Source: Thermoplasmata archaeon
GTDB lineage: Archaea; Thermoplasmatota; Thermoplasmata; GCA-020350865
Direction of reading: 5' to 3'
Assembly (NCBI GenBank): GCA_020351895.1
Contig: CP070672.1
Coordinates: 1,129,819-1,137,031, forward strand
Length of the DNA: 7,213 bases
Below the pieces are notes generated by a model. That model saw only the letters and a list, made by a program, of their open reading frames with translations, was not told the origin of the DNA and did not search any database. Position 1 is the first letter of the stretch. The number at the start of each line of letters is the position of its first letter. The position numbers were made by a program, and so were the translations under genes. Positions 1-6,196 of this stretch are shown here, piece by piece.

Positions 1-1
1 A

Positions 2-73
2 GACCGATTGTCCACAGAAACACAAAATAACTTGGAAGAATCATTATTGGATAAAGTTTTGATTACCGGCTAG
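2..73 (+). CDS. possible C-terminal end of an upstream gene (partial)
   Basis: Reading from base 2 gives 23 open codons ending in TAG at 71-73. The visible peptide is polar, with a helix-like stretch NNLEESLLDKVLITG. It is followed by T-rich tracts at 113-127 that suit a plus-strand transcript end, which would make this gene convergent with the beta-helix gene. The other two plus frames also close within this stretch, and frame 2 gives the most protein-like tail. It is too short to assign a family or to exclude chance. Confidence 0.3.
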   Translation, partial: DRLSTETQNNLEESLLDKVLITG

Positions 74-110
74 GATTCACATGTATATATCCTCCCACTC
101 GAAAAATCAA

Positions 111-127
111 TCTTTTTATAATTTTTT
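111..127 (+). terminator. oligo-T terminator candidate between convergent genes
   Basis: A T5 run at 113-117 and a T6 run at 122-127 lie about 40-55 bases after the TAG at 71-73. Archaeal RNA polymerase commonly terminates on such T-tracts without a hairpin. No stem precedes them. A run of seven G follows at 140-146. The rest of 74-188 shows nothing else that I can support. Confidence 0.4.
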
Positions 128-188
128 GCCTCAAACTAAGGGGGGGACGCTTGAAAAGTACCAAGTATAAAATTCCCAGATTCGTAAA

Positions 189-2966
189 TTACCCAGGCCC
201 TGCCTCTTCTATTGCCGTTTTTTCCCATGGGTCGTAATCAACTTTCCCATATATTTTGTCTTTAAACTCATTTTCTTCTGCTGAACCCCACCAATTGTGC
301 TCTGCACTGATATTGATAGTTGAATCTAAGTTATATAAATTATAATTTGTATTATTATGGATATTATTCTGGAGAATCGTCGCATTTGAAAAACTAGTGG
401 AAAAAATCCCTTCTGTATTAAAAGTTATATTATTGTAGGTAATTGTTGGAGAAGACCACTCATCACATATTATTGCTATATAATTATTTGAAATCGTATT
501 ATTGTCGATGGTACCATTGGAACAATGTATGTTGTTAATACCGTAAATGTTATGAGTGATTGTATTATTTCCGATGATAAGGATCGAATAAAAAACATCG
601 CTTATACCTTCGAAGTTATAGGATATATCATTGTACTGGATTATCATTGAGGAATTGATCGCGTCGATACCACGAGCATCGTTATATGAGATTGTATTGT
701 TTTCTATAATAATATTTGAGGAGTCGGCGAGAGTTATACCGCCATCGTTATTTGATACGTTGTTGTATGATAAACTATTATCATTAGAATTCTCTAATAG
801 AATGCCAAAATCTGTGTTATTAAAGACAAAATTATTAGATATGGTGTTGTTATTAGAAGATACGATATAGATGCCAATATCATTGTTCAATTTAATCGTG
901 TTATTTGAGATCGTATTATTGTCGGAAGAAAGAATCATTACACCCTGATTGTTATCATTTATAATATTATCATTGATTTTATTGTAGTCTGAATCTTGAC
1001 GAATATAGATTCCAAGATATGTGTTATTTAAAACGGTATTATTTGAAATCTCATTGTGACTTGTAACTGCAATATCAATTCCAATATTATTATTTGAAAC
1101 ATCATTGTTTTGGACTTTATTGTAATCTGAGAACCATCTTATGTAGATTCCTCTGTTTGTATTATTTATGATTCTGTTATTGATAATAGAATTATTTTCT
1201 GCACTATGTGTAATAATAATTCCATAGTCAGTCGTATTGAATATGTTAGTAAAAGTGATATTATTGTGATGTGAACCATGTTGTAAAGAAATTCCACAAT
1301 CTGTGTATGATATGGAGTTATTAGTGATTATACAATAATTTGACGAAAGAGAGAGAATTCCAGCTTCGATGTTATTCGATAAAATATTGTGAGTGATGTC
1401 GTTCCCGCTAGAAGAAACGAGCCAAATTCCATAGTTGTTATTTACGATAGTATTGTTATTTATAACATTATTATGTGAGCCACTGGATCCATTTAAATGC
1501 ACTCCATCATCGTTTGAAAGTATGTCATTGGTTGTAATTGTGTTGTCTGATGATGAATCAAGATAGATACCATTATTATTGTTAAATGATAATTTATTAC
1601 TAGTGATGGTGACATTTGATGACATGACAATACAAACACCATTCTGATTATTTGATGATATATTATTTTCTCGTAGAATATTTCGTGATGAATTGTAGAG
1701 ACAGGTACCATGCTCACTGTTTGATGATATATTATTCCCCCATATGCTATTTAATGATGATGACTGAAGATAAATGCCATCTCCATAATTCGAAAAGATG
1801 TCATTATGATTGATTGAATTGGCCCAAGCTCCGGAAAGATATATGCCAGCATGAGGTATAATTCCCGGCACTCCATACTGGCTGTTCGAAGCAACAGTAT
1901 TACTTATCACATTGTTGATATATCCACCAATAAATATGCCATTATAATAATTCGATAATATAATATTGTCTTTTATAGTATTGTAGTCTGATGTTCCTTT
2001 AACATAGATCCCATACCCATAGTTTGATGATATGTTATTTCCTATTATGTTATTATAGTAGTTAACATCCTTAATCCAAATGCCACCATTTGTGCCATTG
2101 TTCCATAATATGTTATTGGCTGTTATATTATTGAAGGATGAGTAGGATAATTTGATACCACGCTTATTATTATTTGATATATTATTGCCACTAATGTTAT
2201 TTTTGCTTGACTTAAAGAGATAGATGCCTTCGCCAGAGTTTGAAGTTATAATATTGTCAGTTATTATGTTATATGTGTTTGTGCTATCATTATTCCTATC
2301 ATAGATGCCAGTCCCACCATTGTTCGAAACGGTGCTATCCATTATGCTGTTATTTGACGAATTCGTAAAAAGTAAGATACCGAGTCCATTATTATCTAAT
2401 ATGTTTGAATTAGTGATTGAAACACTTCCATCTTTTACATATACGCCAGTATCTTCTCCATCTTGTATAGTCGAATTTCTAATTTCCACATCGTTTGAAT
2501 ATATTCGGATCCCATCTGCGAGTCCCATTGCTTCATCAAGGTCTAAGTTTGCCATTTTCTCTACCGTAGAATTCTCAATCAAGGCCGTCCCGTCTATTCT
2601 GAATTCGTAGGGGTCTGGGCTCGTGGAGTTGGTGGTTATTAGGGAGTTGTTGAGGAGGTTGAAGGTGCCGTTGTCATATACCCAGATTACATTACCAGTT
2701 ACATTAGCCGCGTAAGCCATTTCCAAATTACAGTTATTAAGTGTTAGACTACCACCATCCTCTATTGTCAAATTGCCATACAATATGAATATATCTCCCT
2801 GATAAGATTCTGGAAAAGATACTGTCCAATCTCCCCAGATAATGTGAGTTGCTGCTTCGGTTGTAGGCATAGATAACGGTAGCAATACAATAAAAATGCT
2901 CAAAATAAGAGCAACGTTCAAAAGACTAGTGACAAATTTCTTATTTATTTTAATGCTAATCTCCAT
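189..2966 (-). CDS. secreted parallel beta-helix (NosD/PbH1-like) repeat surface protein
   Basis: A 925-residue protein with a signal peptide: basic start, hydrophobic core at about residues 11-33, and a likely cleavage site near TEAA at 36-39. After an N-terminal cap (about 40-150, with the beta-rich phrase GNLTIEDGGSLTLNNC) come about 30 coils of roughly 22-25 residues. Each carries a G-[IV]-x-[LIV] strand followed by an Asn/Ser-rich turn such as NNTISNN. This is the pattern of right-handed parallel beta-helix repeats (PbH1, NosD and pectate-lyase-like families). The C-terminal cap contains HNWWG (about 890-894) and VDYDPW, common at the ends of such helices. Many N-x-S/T sequons suggest heavy glycosylation. 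No TM or sorting motif follows, so it is probably released or held by other surface proteins. ATG at 2966 is preferred: a GTG at 2975 lies inside the Shine-Dalgarno site. It is divergent from the propeller gene. The ligand or substrate is unknown; a lyase activity cannot be read from the repeats. Confidence 0.9.
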   Translation of the reverse strand: MEISIKINKKFVTSLLNVALILSIFIVLLPLSMPTTEAATHIIWGDWTVSFPESYQGDIFILYGNLTIEDGGSLTLNNCNLEMAYAANVTGNVIWVYDNGTFNLLNNSLITTNSTSPDPYEFRIDGTALIENSTVEKMANLDLDEAMGLADGIRIYSNDVEIRNSTIQDGEDTGVYVKDGSVSITNSNILDNNGLGILLFTNSSNNSIMDSTVSNNGGTGIYDRNNDSTNTYNIITDNIITSNSGEGIYLFKSSKNNISGNNISNNNKRGIKLSYSSFNNITANNILWNNGTNGGIWIKDVNYYNNIIGNNISSNYGYGIYVKGTSDYNTIKDNIILSNYYNGIFIGGYINNVISNTVASNSQYGVPGIIPHAGIYLSGAWANSINHNDIFSNYGDGIYLQSSSLNSIWGNNISSNSEHGTCLYNSSRNILRENNISSNNQNGVCIVMSSNVTITSNKLSFNNNNGIYLDSSSDNTITTNDILSNDDGVHLNGSSGSHNNVINNNTIVNNNYGIWLVSSSGNDITHNILSNNIEAGILSLSSNYCIITNNSISYTDCGISLQHGSHHNNITFTNIFNTTDYGIIITHSAENNSIINNRIINNTNRGIYIRWFSDYNKVQNNDVSNNNIGIDIAVTSHNEISNNTVLNNTYLGIYIRQDSDYNKINDNIINDNNQGVMILSSDNNTISNNTIKLNNDIGIYIVSSNNNTISNNFVFNNTDFGILLENSNDNSLSYNNVSNNDGGITLADSSNIIIENNTISYNDARGIDAINSSMIIQYNDISYNFEGISDVFYSILIIGNNTITHNIYGINNIHCSNGTIDNNTISNNYIAIICDEWSSPTITYNNITFNTEGIFSTSFSNATILQNNIHNNTNYNLYNLDSTINISAEHNWWGSAEENEFKDKIYGKVDYDPWEKTAIEEAGPG
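318..2516 (-). repeat. array of about 30 beta-helix coils
   Basis: Counting G-[IV]-x-[LIV] strand motifs gives about 30 coils, for example GVYV, GILL, GIYL, GIWI, GIYI, GITL. The array is repetitive at DNA level too. On the plus strand, variants of TTTGATGATATATTATT recur near 1650, 1720 and 2020, coding for the NNISSN-type turn on the minus strand. The number of coils could vary between strains by slippage or unequal recombination. Confidence 0.8.
2583..2690 (-). other. GC-rich codon island inside the beta-helix gene
   Basis: Bases 2581-2690 are about 51 percent G+C by hand count, whereas a typical line of the same gene (1081-1140) is about 27 percent. The reading frame is unbroken and codes for part of the N-terminal cap (around YDNGTFNLLNNSLITTNST and FRIDGTAL). 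It uses C-ending codons such as AAC, CTC, ACC and CCC in place of the AAT, ATA and TTA used elsewhere. Gene conversion from a paralogue or donor with another composition would explain it. Confidence 0.55.
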
Positions 2967-2970
2967 AACC

Positions 2971-2980
2971 CTCACCTCCT
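2971..2980 (-). promoter_or_regulatory. strong Shine-Dalgarno site of the beta-helix gene
   Basis: On the minus strand the site reads AGGAGGTGAG, ending a few bases before ATG at 2966, with 7 bases between AGGAGGT and ATG. It decides the start: the in-frame GTG at 2975 overlaps the site and cannot be the initiator served by it. Confidence 0.8.
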
Positions 2981-3014
2981 ATTGTTCAACCCCGCCTCCA
3001 CTTTTCCTCAAAAA

Positions 3015-3024
3015 TATACATAAA
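3015..3024 (-). promoter_or_regulatory. TATA-box candidate for the beta-helix gene
   Basis: The minus strand reads TTTATGTATA here. Archaeal initiation about 25 bases downstream would fall near 2992 and leave a leader of roughly 25 bases holding the Shine-Dalgarno site. A second candidate, TTTTTATA at 3054-3047, would give a longer leader. Both are judged by position and composition only. Confidence 0.35.
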
Positions 3025-3041
3025 CTTTAAACACCTTAAAG
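3025..3041. repeat. perfect inverted repeat in the divergent promoter region
   Basis: CTTTAA (3025-3030) and TTAAAG (3036-3041) are perfect complements around a 5-base centre. The repeat lies between the two TATA candidates of the beta-helix gene, so it could be an operator. An A/T-only palindrome of this size can also arise by chance. Confidence 0.35.
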
Positions 3042-3071
3042 CTTTCTATAAAAAGTTCGATTTCCCTCGAT

Positions 3072-3091
3072 ATCTGGCTTATTGGCCAGAT
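3072..3091. repeat. 7-bp perfect inverted repeat between the divergent surface genes
   Basis: ATCTGGC (3072-3078) and GCCAGAT (3085-3091) are perfect complements around TTATTG. It is the most G+C-containing palindrome in this otherwise A/T-rich 166-base gap. It lies upstream of the plus-strand TATA candidate near 3103-3110 (TTTTATTA). A regulator binding here could control one or both genes. Confidence 0.45.
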
Positions 3092-3132
3092 GTTTATCAT
3101 AACTTTTATTATGTCAAACACATATTAGATAT

Positions 3133-3147
3133 ATGAGGAATAGATAA
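3133..3147 (+). other. four-codon upstream ORF overlapping the propeller start
   Basis: ATG at 3133 opens a reading frame coding for MRNR that stops at TAA 3145-3147. The last A of that stop is the first base of the ATG at 3147. The string ATGAGGAAT occurs twice, at 3133-3141 and 3147-3155, so a small duplication of the start region may have produced it. The GAGG at 3135-3138 can also be read as the Shine-Dalgarno site of the main gene, 8 bases before its ATG. Confidence 0.35.
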
Positions 3148-5372
3148 TGAGGAATGGGCTATTCGTCGTGTTAATTTCGATAATTCTTTGCACTTCAATG
3201 TTAAATATTTTCTCCTTAGTTTCTTTATCATATCCGATTGGTTGGAGTGAGGATATAAGATTGACAAATAATACTAATAATTCAGGCCAAGCAGTAGTTG
3301 GAGTTTGGGAAAATTATGTCCACGTTTTCTGGCTTGAGCAAATACCTGGACCTGGCAGCGAATATGATATATTTTACAGAAGAAGTACTGATGCAAGTAG
3401 AACTTGGGAGGATACAAGAAAACTTATTGATACAGATAAAGTTCTTGGTCATTTAAGTGTGGCTTTAAATCAAAGTACAATACATTTAGTATGGTGGGAT
3501 AAACGATCTGGTATCGATAGGATTTATTATACAAAGAGTAATGATTCTGGTCAAAATTGGGAAACTGAGAGGGATATAATCTCTCCTTCGAGTGGAAAGG
3601 AACCAAATATTGCAATCAGCGGTAATAATCTTCATGTTGTATATATGAATGATTTTAAATTATATTATTTAAACAGCTCAGATAATGGTATTAGTTGGAG
3701 TGAAGCACAACAATTGACTGGTTCAATTAGGGATTCCGCCCACCCTGAGATATCAGTAAATGAAAGCAATGTCCATATTGTATGGATGGACCATTATGAT
3801 AAAAATGGTCAAAGTACACTTGGTGCAATATTTTATATGAACAGCACTGATGGTGGTTTGAGTTGGTCAGAAGACATTAATCTTACTGAGATGGATCTGG
3901 ATGCCACTTATCCATATATCGCAGTTAATAAAAGTATAATTCATATTGTATATTCTAAGGAATTAGCCGGGCTCTGGCAGGGCTATTATCGGCGAAGTGA
4001 GGATAATGGTATTACTTGGAGTGAAGAAATAAAGATATTAAATTCATCTAACGATATTTATGTCGATAGTTTTTCAATTGAAAAAGACAAAATCCATGCA
4101 GTTGGTGGGGCTGTCTATATCTCTAATGAAGAAATTTATTATGTTGAAGGTTATAATAACGGTCAGAATTGGGATCCACAAATAATGATTACATATTCTC
4201 CTGGAAATTCACAACGTGCAAAAATAACTGTTTATGAAGGAAAGCTCCATGTTGCATGGCATGACTATCGAGATGGAAATCCAGAAATCTATTATAAATA
4301 CTATCCGTTCTATCATCCACCAACCAATCTAACAATTGACATGTGGGGAACAAACCTTACCCTAAACTGGACAACACCTCAAACTGGTCTAAGCCCACTT
4401 GATTACTATTTGATCTATCGAGTCACGGACCCAGAGGCTTTTACTTTCTCAGATTCTGAGATAATCTACAACTCCTCTGGAACAGGTACTGATTTACTCA
4501 CAACTTGGAATGATACGAATGCCCTTTTAGATGAGACAAATAATTATTATTATGTGGTTAGAGCTGTACATGAAAATGGTGAGATTGATACCAACGAGAA
4601 TATCGTTGGAAAATTTGTAATTCCATTAAATCAAGGATGGAACTTGTTTTCTATACCTTTAGCTCAAAATAATACAAAAATCTCTGAAATTCTTAAAAGT
4701 ACTGATGGAAACTACAACATTGTCCAGTGGTACGATGCCAAAAATGGAATTTGGCGTTCTTCTCCAACGAGTATGACAGAGATCAATCGAACCATGGGAT
4801 TATGGATTCACATGAAAAACAAATGTAATTTGAGTGTTGTTGGTGCTCTCCCTGAATCCACAGATATCGCTCTATATGAAGGATGGAATCTTGTTGGTTA
4901 TCCAAGTCTAAAAGCAAGTAATCTCAATGATGCTCTCAGTGGAATAAATTGGCAAGCTGTGCAACGTTATGATGCATTTGATTCTAATGACCATTGGAAA
5001 CATAATAGCACTAGTAAACCAGATAATTTGAATGATTTAAAGGAGATGCAGCCAGGTCGAGGATATTGGGTTTATATTACAATTAATGATACTTGGATAA
5101 GAACAAGAACCGTTGAAGATAATAATGTGGTTATTTGGAGATTTAGCGATTCAGATGAAATAAATGGATATGATCAATCTGTTTTTAAACGAACAATTAG
5201 AAATCAGACAGAAATGGAAAAAGAGGATGATTACCAAATGGATAATGTTGATAATGAGAAGCAAATAATTAGGAATGAGGAAAACAACTTAGCTGTTTCT
5301 CTTATTCCTTTAATAATTTTAATCACATTTATTTTTGCTGAGAAAGGATATTTTCACAAAAGGCGAAAATAA
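3147..5372 (+). CDS. membrane-anchored six-bladed BNR (sialidase-like) propeller surface protein
   Basis: A 741-residue protein. Residues 1-30 are a signal peptide. Six Asp-box-type repeats (S-x-D-x-G-x-x-W) occur at 80-87 (degenerate, STDASRTW), 131-138, 177-184, 233-240, 284-291 and 335-342 (GYNNGQNW). They are spaced 46-56 residues apart, the signature of a six-bladed BNR/sialidase-type propeller. Residues about 390-490 look like a fibronectin type III domain. Two related modules follow, each opening with a GWNL phrase (GWNLFSIP at 497-504, GWNLVGYP at 579-586) and a late W or GYWVY strand. A charged linker (651-712) leads to a TM segment at about 714-730 and a basic cytoplasmic tail ending KRRK. 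It is thus displayed outside the cell and probably binds glycan or protein. Catalytic sialidase residues cannot be confirmed, so adhesin is the safer reading. ATG 3147 has GAGG 8 bases upstream. It is divergent from the beta-helix gene, which may be its partner. Confidence 0.88.
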   Translation: MRNGLFVVLISIILCTSMLNIFSLVSLSYPIGWSEDIRLTNNTNNSGQAVVGVWENYVHVFWLEQIPGPGSEYDIFYRRSTDASRTWEDTRKLIDTDKVLGHLSVALNQSTIHLVWWDKRSGIDRIYYTKSNDSGQNWETERDIISPSSGKEPNIAISGNNLHVVYMNDFKLYYLNSSDNGISWSEAQQLTGSIRDSAHPEISVNESNVHIVWMDHYDKNGQSTLGAIFYMNSTDGGLSWSEDINLTEMDLDATYPYIAVNKSIIHIVYSKELAGLWQGYYRRSEDNGITWSEEIKILNSSNDIYVDSFSIEKDKIHAVGGAVYISNEEIYYVEGYNNGQNWDPQIMITYSPGNSQRAKITVYEGKLHVAWHDYRDGNPEIYYKYYPFYHPPTNLTIDMWGTNLTLNWTTPQTGLSPLDYYLIYRVTDPEAFTFSDSEIIYNSSGTGTDLLTTWNDTNALLDETNNYYYVVRAVHENGEIDTNENIVGKFVIPLNQGWNLFSIPLAQNNTKISEILKSTDGNYNIVQWYDAKNGIWRSSPTSMTEINRTMGLWIHMKNKCNLSVVGALPESTDIALYEGWNLVGYPSLKASNLNDALSGINWQAVQRYDAFDSNDHWKHNSTSKPDNLNDLKEMQPGRGYWVYITINDTWIRTRTVEDNNVVIWRFSDSDEINGYDQSVFKRTIRNQTEMEKEDDYQMDNVDNEKQIIRNEENNLAVSLIPLIILITFIFAEKGYFHKRRK

Positions 5373-5374
5373 AA

Positions 5375-5564
5375 CCAAAAACCCGCGGTTCTCCAAGCGC
5401 CCGCGCACTAAGCGTAGGAGGGGGAAGTCGAGAATTTTATTCGGAGCGAGGTGAAGAGGGATAAAGCCCAAAGGGCGGGAATTCTGATGGATGTACAATT
5501 TTTAGATTAAGGGCGTGGCTAATCGTTAGAAAAATTGGTAAGGAAGATAAAAGCGGGTTTTTGG
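5375..5564. repeat. 190-bp GC-rich structured element with 12-bp terminal inverted repeats
   Basis: CCAAAAACCCGC at 5375-5386 and GCGGGTTTTTGG at 5553-5564 are perfect complements. Bases 5381-5480 are about 59 percent G+C, against about a third in the flanks. Inner pairings nest inside: CTCC/GGAG with GCGC/GCGT (5391-5420), AGAATT/AATTCT (5431-5436 and 5480-5485) enclosing GCCC-AAA-GGGC (5466-5476), and CAATTTTT/AAAAATTG (5496-5503 and 5530-5537) enclosing GATTA/TAATC. Such a layout suits a small RNA closed by a terminal helix, or a MITE-like element with terminal inverted repeats. No clear target-site duplication is seen. It begins three bases after the propeller stop codon, so it may also be a stabilising 3' UTR. 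There is no convincing ORF in it. Confidence 0.6.
5496..5537. repeat. long hairpin within the 190-bp element
   Basis: The outer arms CAATTTTT (5496-5503) and AAAAATTG (5530-5537) pair perfectly over 8 bp. The inner arms GATTA (5505-5509) and TAATC (5520-5524) pair over 5 bp. They enclose a G-rich 10-base loop, with an asymmetric internal loop (A against GTTAG) between the helices. Confidence 0.55.
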
Positions 5565-5571
5565 GAGTGAC

Positions 5572-5578
5572 AAAAAAA
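5572..5578 (-). terminator. T7 terminator of the 133-residue gene
   Basis: The minus strand has seven T in a row starting 14 bases after the TAA at 5594-5592. This is a suitable oligo-T stop for an archaeal transcript. The 12-bp inverted repeat arm lies just beyond it. Confidence 0.5.
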
Positions 5579-5591
5579 GAGATGATTAAGG

Positions 5592-5993
5592 TTAGTCCGG
5601 AACTACTATGATGTCTTTGAGATACATGTAACGCTCGTATTCATCGTTAGGCAATTTCGGTGTAAATACTATGATGATATCTAATCCTCGTCTTGCATAC
5701 TTTTGTATTGTTTTCAGATGCTTTGCTGATCTCAATCTAGTTTCGATCTCGTATTGACATGTGATTCTTGTAGACAGGTCAAGTATATCACCGATACCAT
5801 ATCCAGTTATTTCAAACTCTGTTAAAACATTGTGATTCATAGAACGAAGAATATAGAAGATCTGCGACTTCACTGCAAAATGTTCCCAGTTCTCAGTTGG
5901 ATACTTAATTAATTTGTTCATATCTAAGCTATTGAAAGATACACCCTTACTACGCAAGAGATTGTAGTCAATGAATTTCTTTTTACTCAACAT
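5592..5993 (-). CDS. small protein with a PD-(D/E)XK nuclease-like pattern
   Basis: A 133-residue protein without signal peptide or TM segment. I do not recognise a named family. The middle and end show the order of elements seen in the PD-(D/E)XK superfamily. A helix starts with NWEH (E37), followed by NHNVLTEFEI. Then come the acidic turn GIGDILDL (D69, D72) and the strand QYEIET (E82, E84). K91, K94 and K98 lie in a following helix, and the strand LDIIIVFT (104-111) comes last. The third motif is E-x-E rather than E-x-K, so activity is uncertain; such variants occur both in active and in DNA-binding-only members. The ATG at 5993 has an ideal Shine-Dalgarno site. The gene is transcribed away from the transposase-like/nuclease fusion, about 250 bp apart, with palindromes between. 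A role in DNA processing alongside that fusion is inference. Confidence 0.75.
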   Translation of the reverse strand: MLSKKKFIDYNLLRSKGVSFNSLDMNKLIKYPTENWEHFAVKSQIFYILRSMNHNVLTEFEITGYGIGDILDLSTRITCQYEIETRLRSAKHLKTIQKYARRGLDIIIVFTPKLPNDEYERYMYLKDIIVVPD

Positions 5994-5995
5994 AT

Positions 5996-6005
5996 ATCAC
6001 CTCCT
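5996..6005 (-). promoter_or_regulatory. perfect 10-base Shine-Dalgarno site
   Basis: The minus strand reads AGGAGGTGAT, complementary over all ten bases to the usual 16S 3' end. Six bases separate AGGAGG from ATG 5993. This fixes the start of the 133-residue protein and predicts strong translation. Confidence 0.85.
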
Positions 6006-6044
6006 GATGACTTTTTGTCATCGATTAAAAAAGGACAAAAAGTC
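6006..6044. repeat. nested inverted repeats upstream of the 133-residue gene
   Basis: GATGAC (6006-6011) and GTCATC (6017-6022) pair around five T. The 11-mer GACTTTTTGTC (6009-6019) is repeated in inverted form as GACAAAAAGTC (6034-6044), 14 bases away. The structure abuts the Shine-Dalgarno site at 5996-6005 and so lies in the leader or core promoter of the minus-strand gene. Possible roles are an operator bound by a dimer or an mRNA hairpin controlling ribosome access. Confidence 0.5.
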
Positions 6045-6094
6045 GAAGGATAGAAAAGAAGAAATGATATTGAAATATGTTGAGGGGGCGAGGA

Positions 6095-6175
6095 TGGGCA
6101 TAGCCCAAAAGCCTTAAAATGAGGTTGAGGTTCGCTGTTCCGAAACCGATTTTTATGGCTTTTCCGAGCACTCGG
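6095..6175. repeat. cluster of three adjacent hairpins in a GC-rich island
   Basis: TGGGC-ATA-GCCCA occupies 6095-6107. AAAAGCC (6107-6113) pairs with GGCTTTT (6157-6163), and after one T/T mismatch TAAAA (6115-6119) pairs with TTTTA (6151-6155). Inside it, GGTT (6129-6132) can pair with AACC (6144-6147). CCGAG-CA-CTCGG follows at 6164-6175. Bases 6081-6180 are 50 percent G+C by count, well above the adjacent genes. The cluster lies 67-150 bases upstream of the transposase-like fusion gene. It could be a structured RNA, a regulatory site, or hairpins recognised by the TnpA-like domains. Confidence 0.55.
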
Positions 6176-6182
6176 ATAGAAA

Positions 6183-6196
6183 CGAAAATAAAATAA
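6183..6196 (+). promoter_or_regulatory. BRE/TATA-like promoter candidate of the fusion gene
   Basis: CGAAAATAAAATAA resembles an archaeal purine-rich BRE followed by an A/T-rich TATA box. Initiation about 25 bases downstream would fall near 6217-6220 and leave a short leader with the Shine-Dalgarno site. It is assigned by position and composition only. Confidence 0.35.

Noticed and set aside
631..870. Plus-strand 79-codon ORF
   Set aside because: It lies opposite the beta-helix gene. Its residues are the antisense of the repeated Asn/Ile/Ser codons, and no ribosome binding site is apparent.
1493..1717. Minus-strand 74-codon ORF
   Set aside because: It is an alternative frame inside the beta-helix gene, kept open by low-complexity repeats. 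No initiation signal or protein-like pattern was seen.
318..2516. CRISPR-like or satellite repeat array
   Set aside because: The periodicity is that of coding beta-helix coils with an open frame throughout. The units diverge, and there are no identical repeats with unique spacers.
2305..2610. Plus-strand 101-codon ORF
   Set aside because: It is antisense to the N-terminal part of the beta-helix gene, whose signal peptide and coil pattern are convincing. The antisense product shows no domain pattern.
3424..3615. Minus-strand 63-codon ORF
   Set aside because: It is antisense to the Asp-box propeller repeats, which are clearly coding on the plus strand.
5375..5564. RNase P or SRP RNA
   Set aside because: The string GGGGGAAGTC recalls an RNase P core motif, but the other expected conserved blocks and the usual length of near 300 bases are missing. 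No SRP helix 8 motif was found.
6121..6150. tRNA-like T-arm (GAGGTTCGCTGTTCC)
   Set aside because: There is no cloverleaf: no acceptor stem, D-arm or anticodon arm at the right distances. The bases are better explained by the local hairpin.
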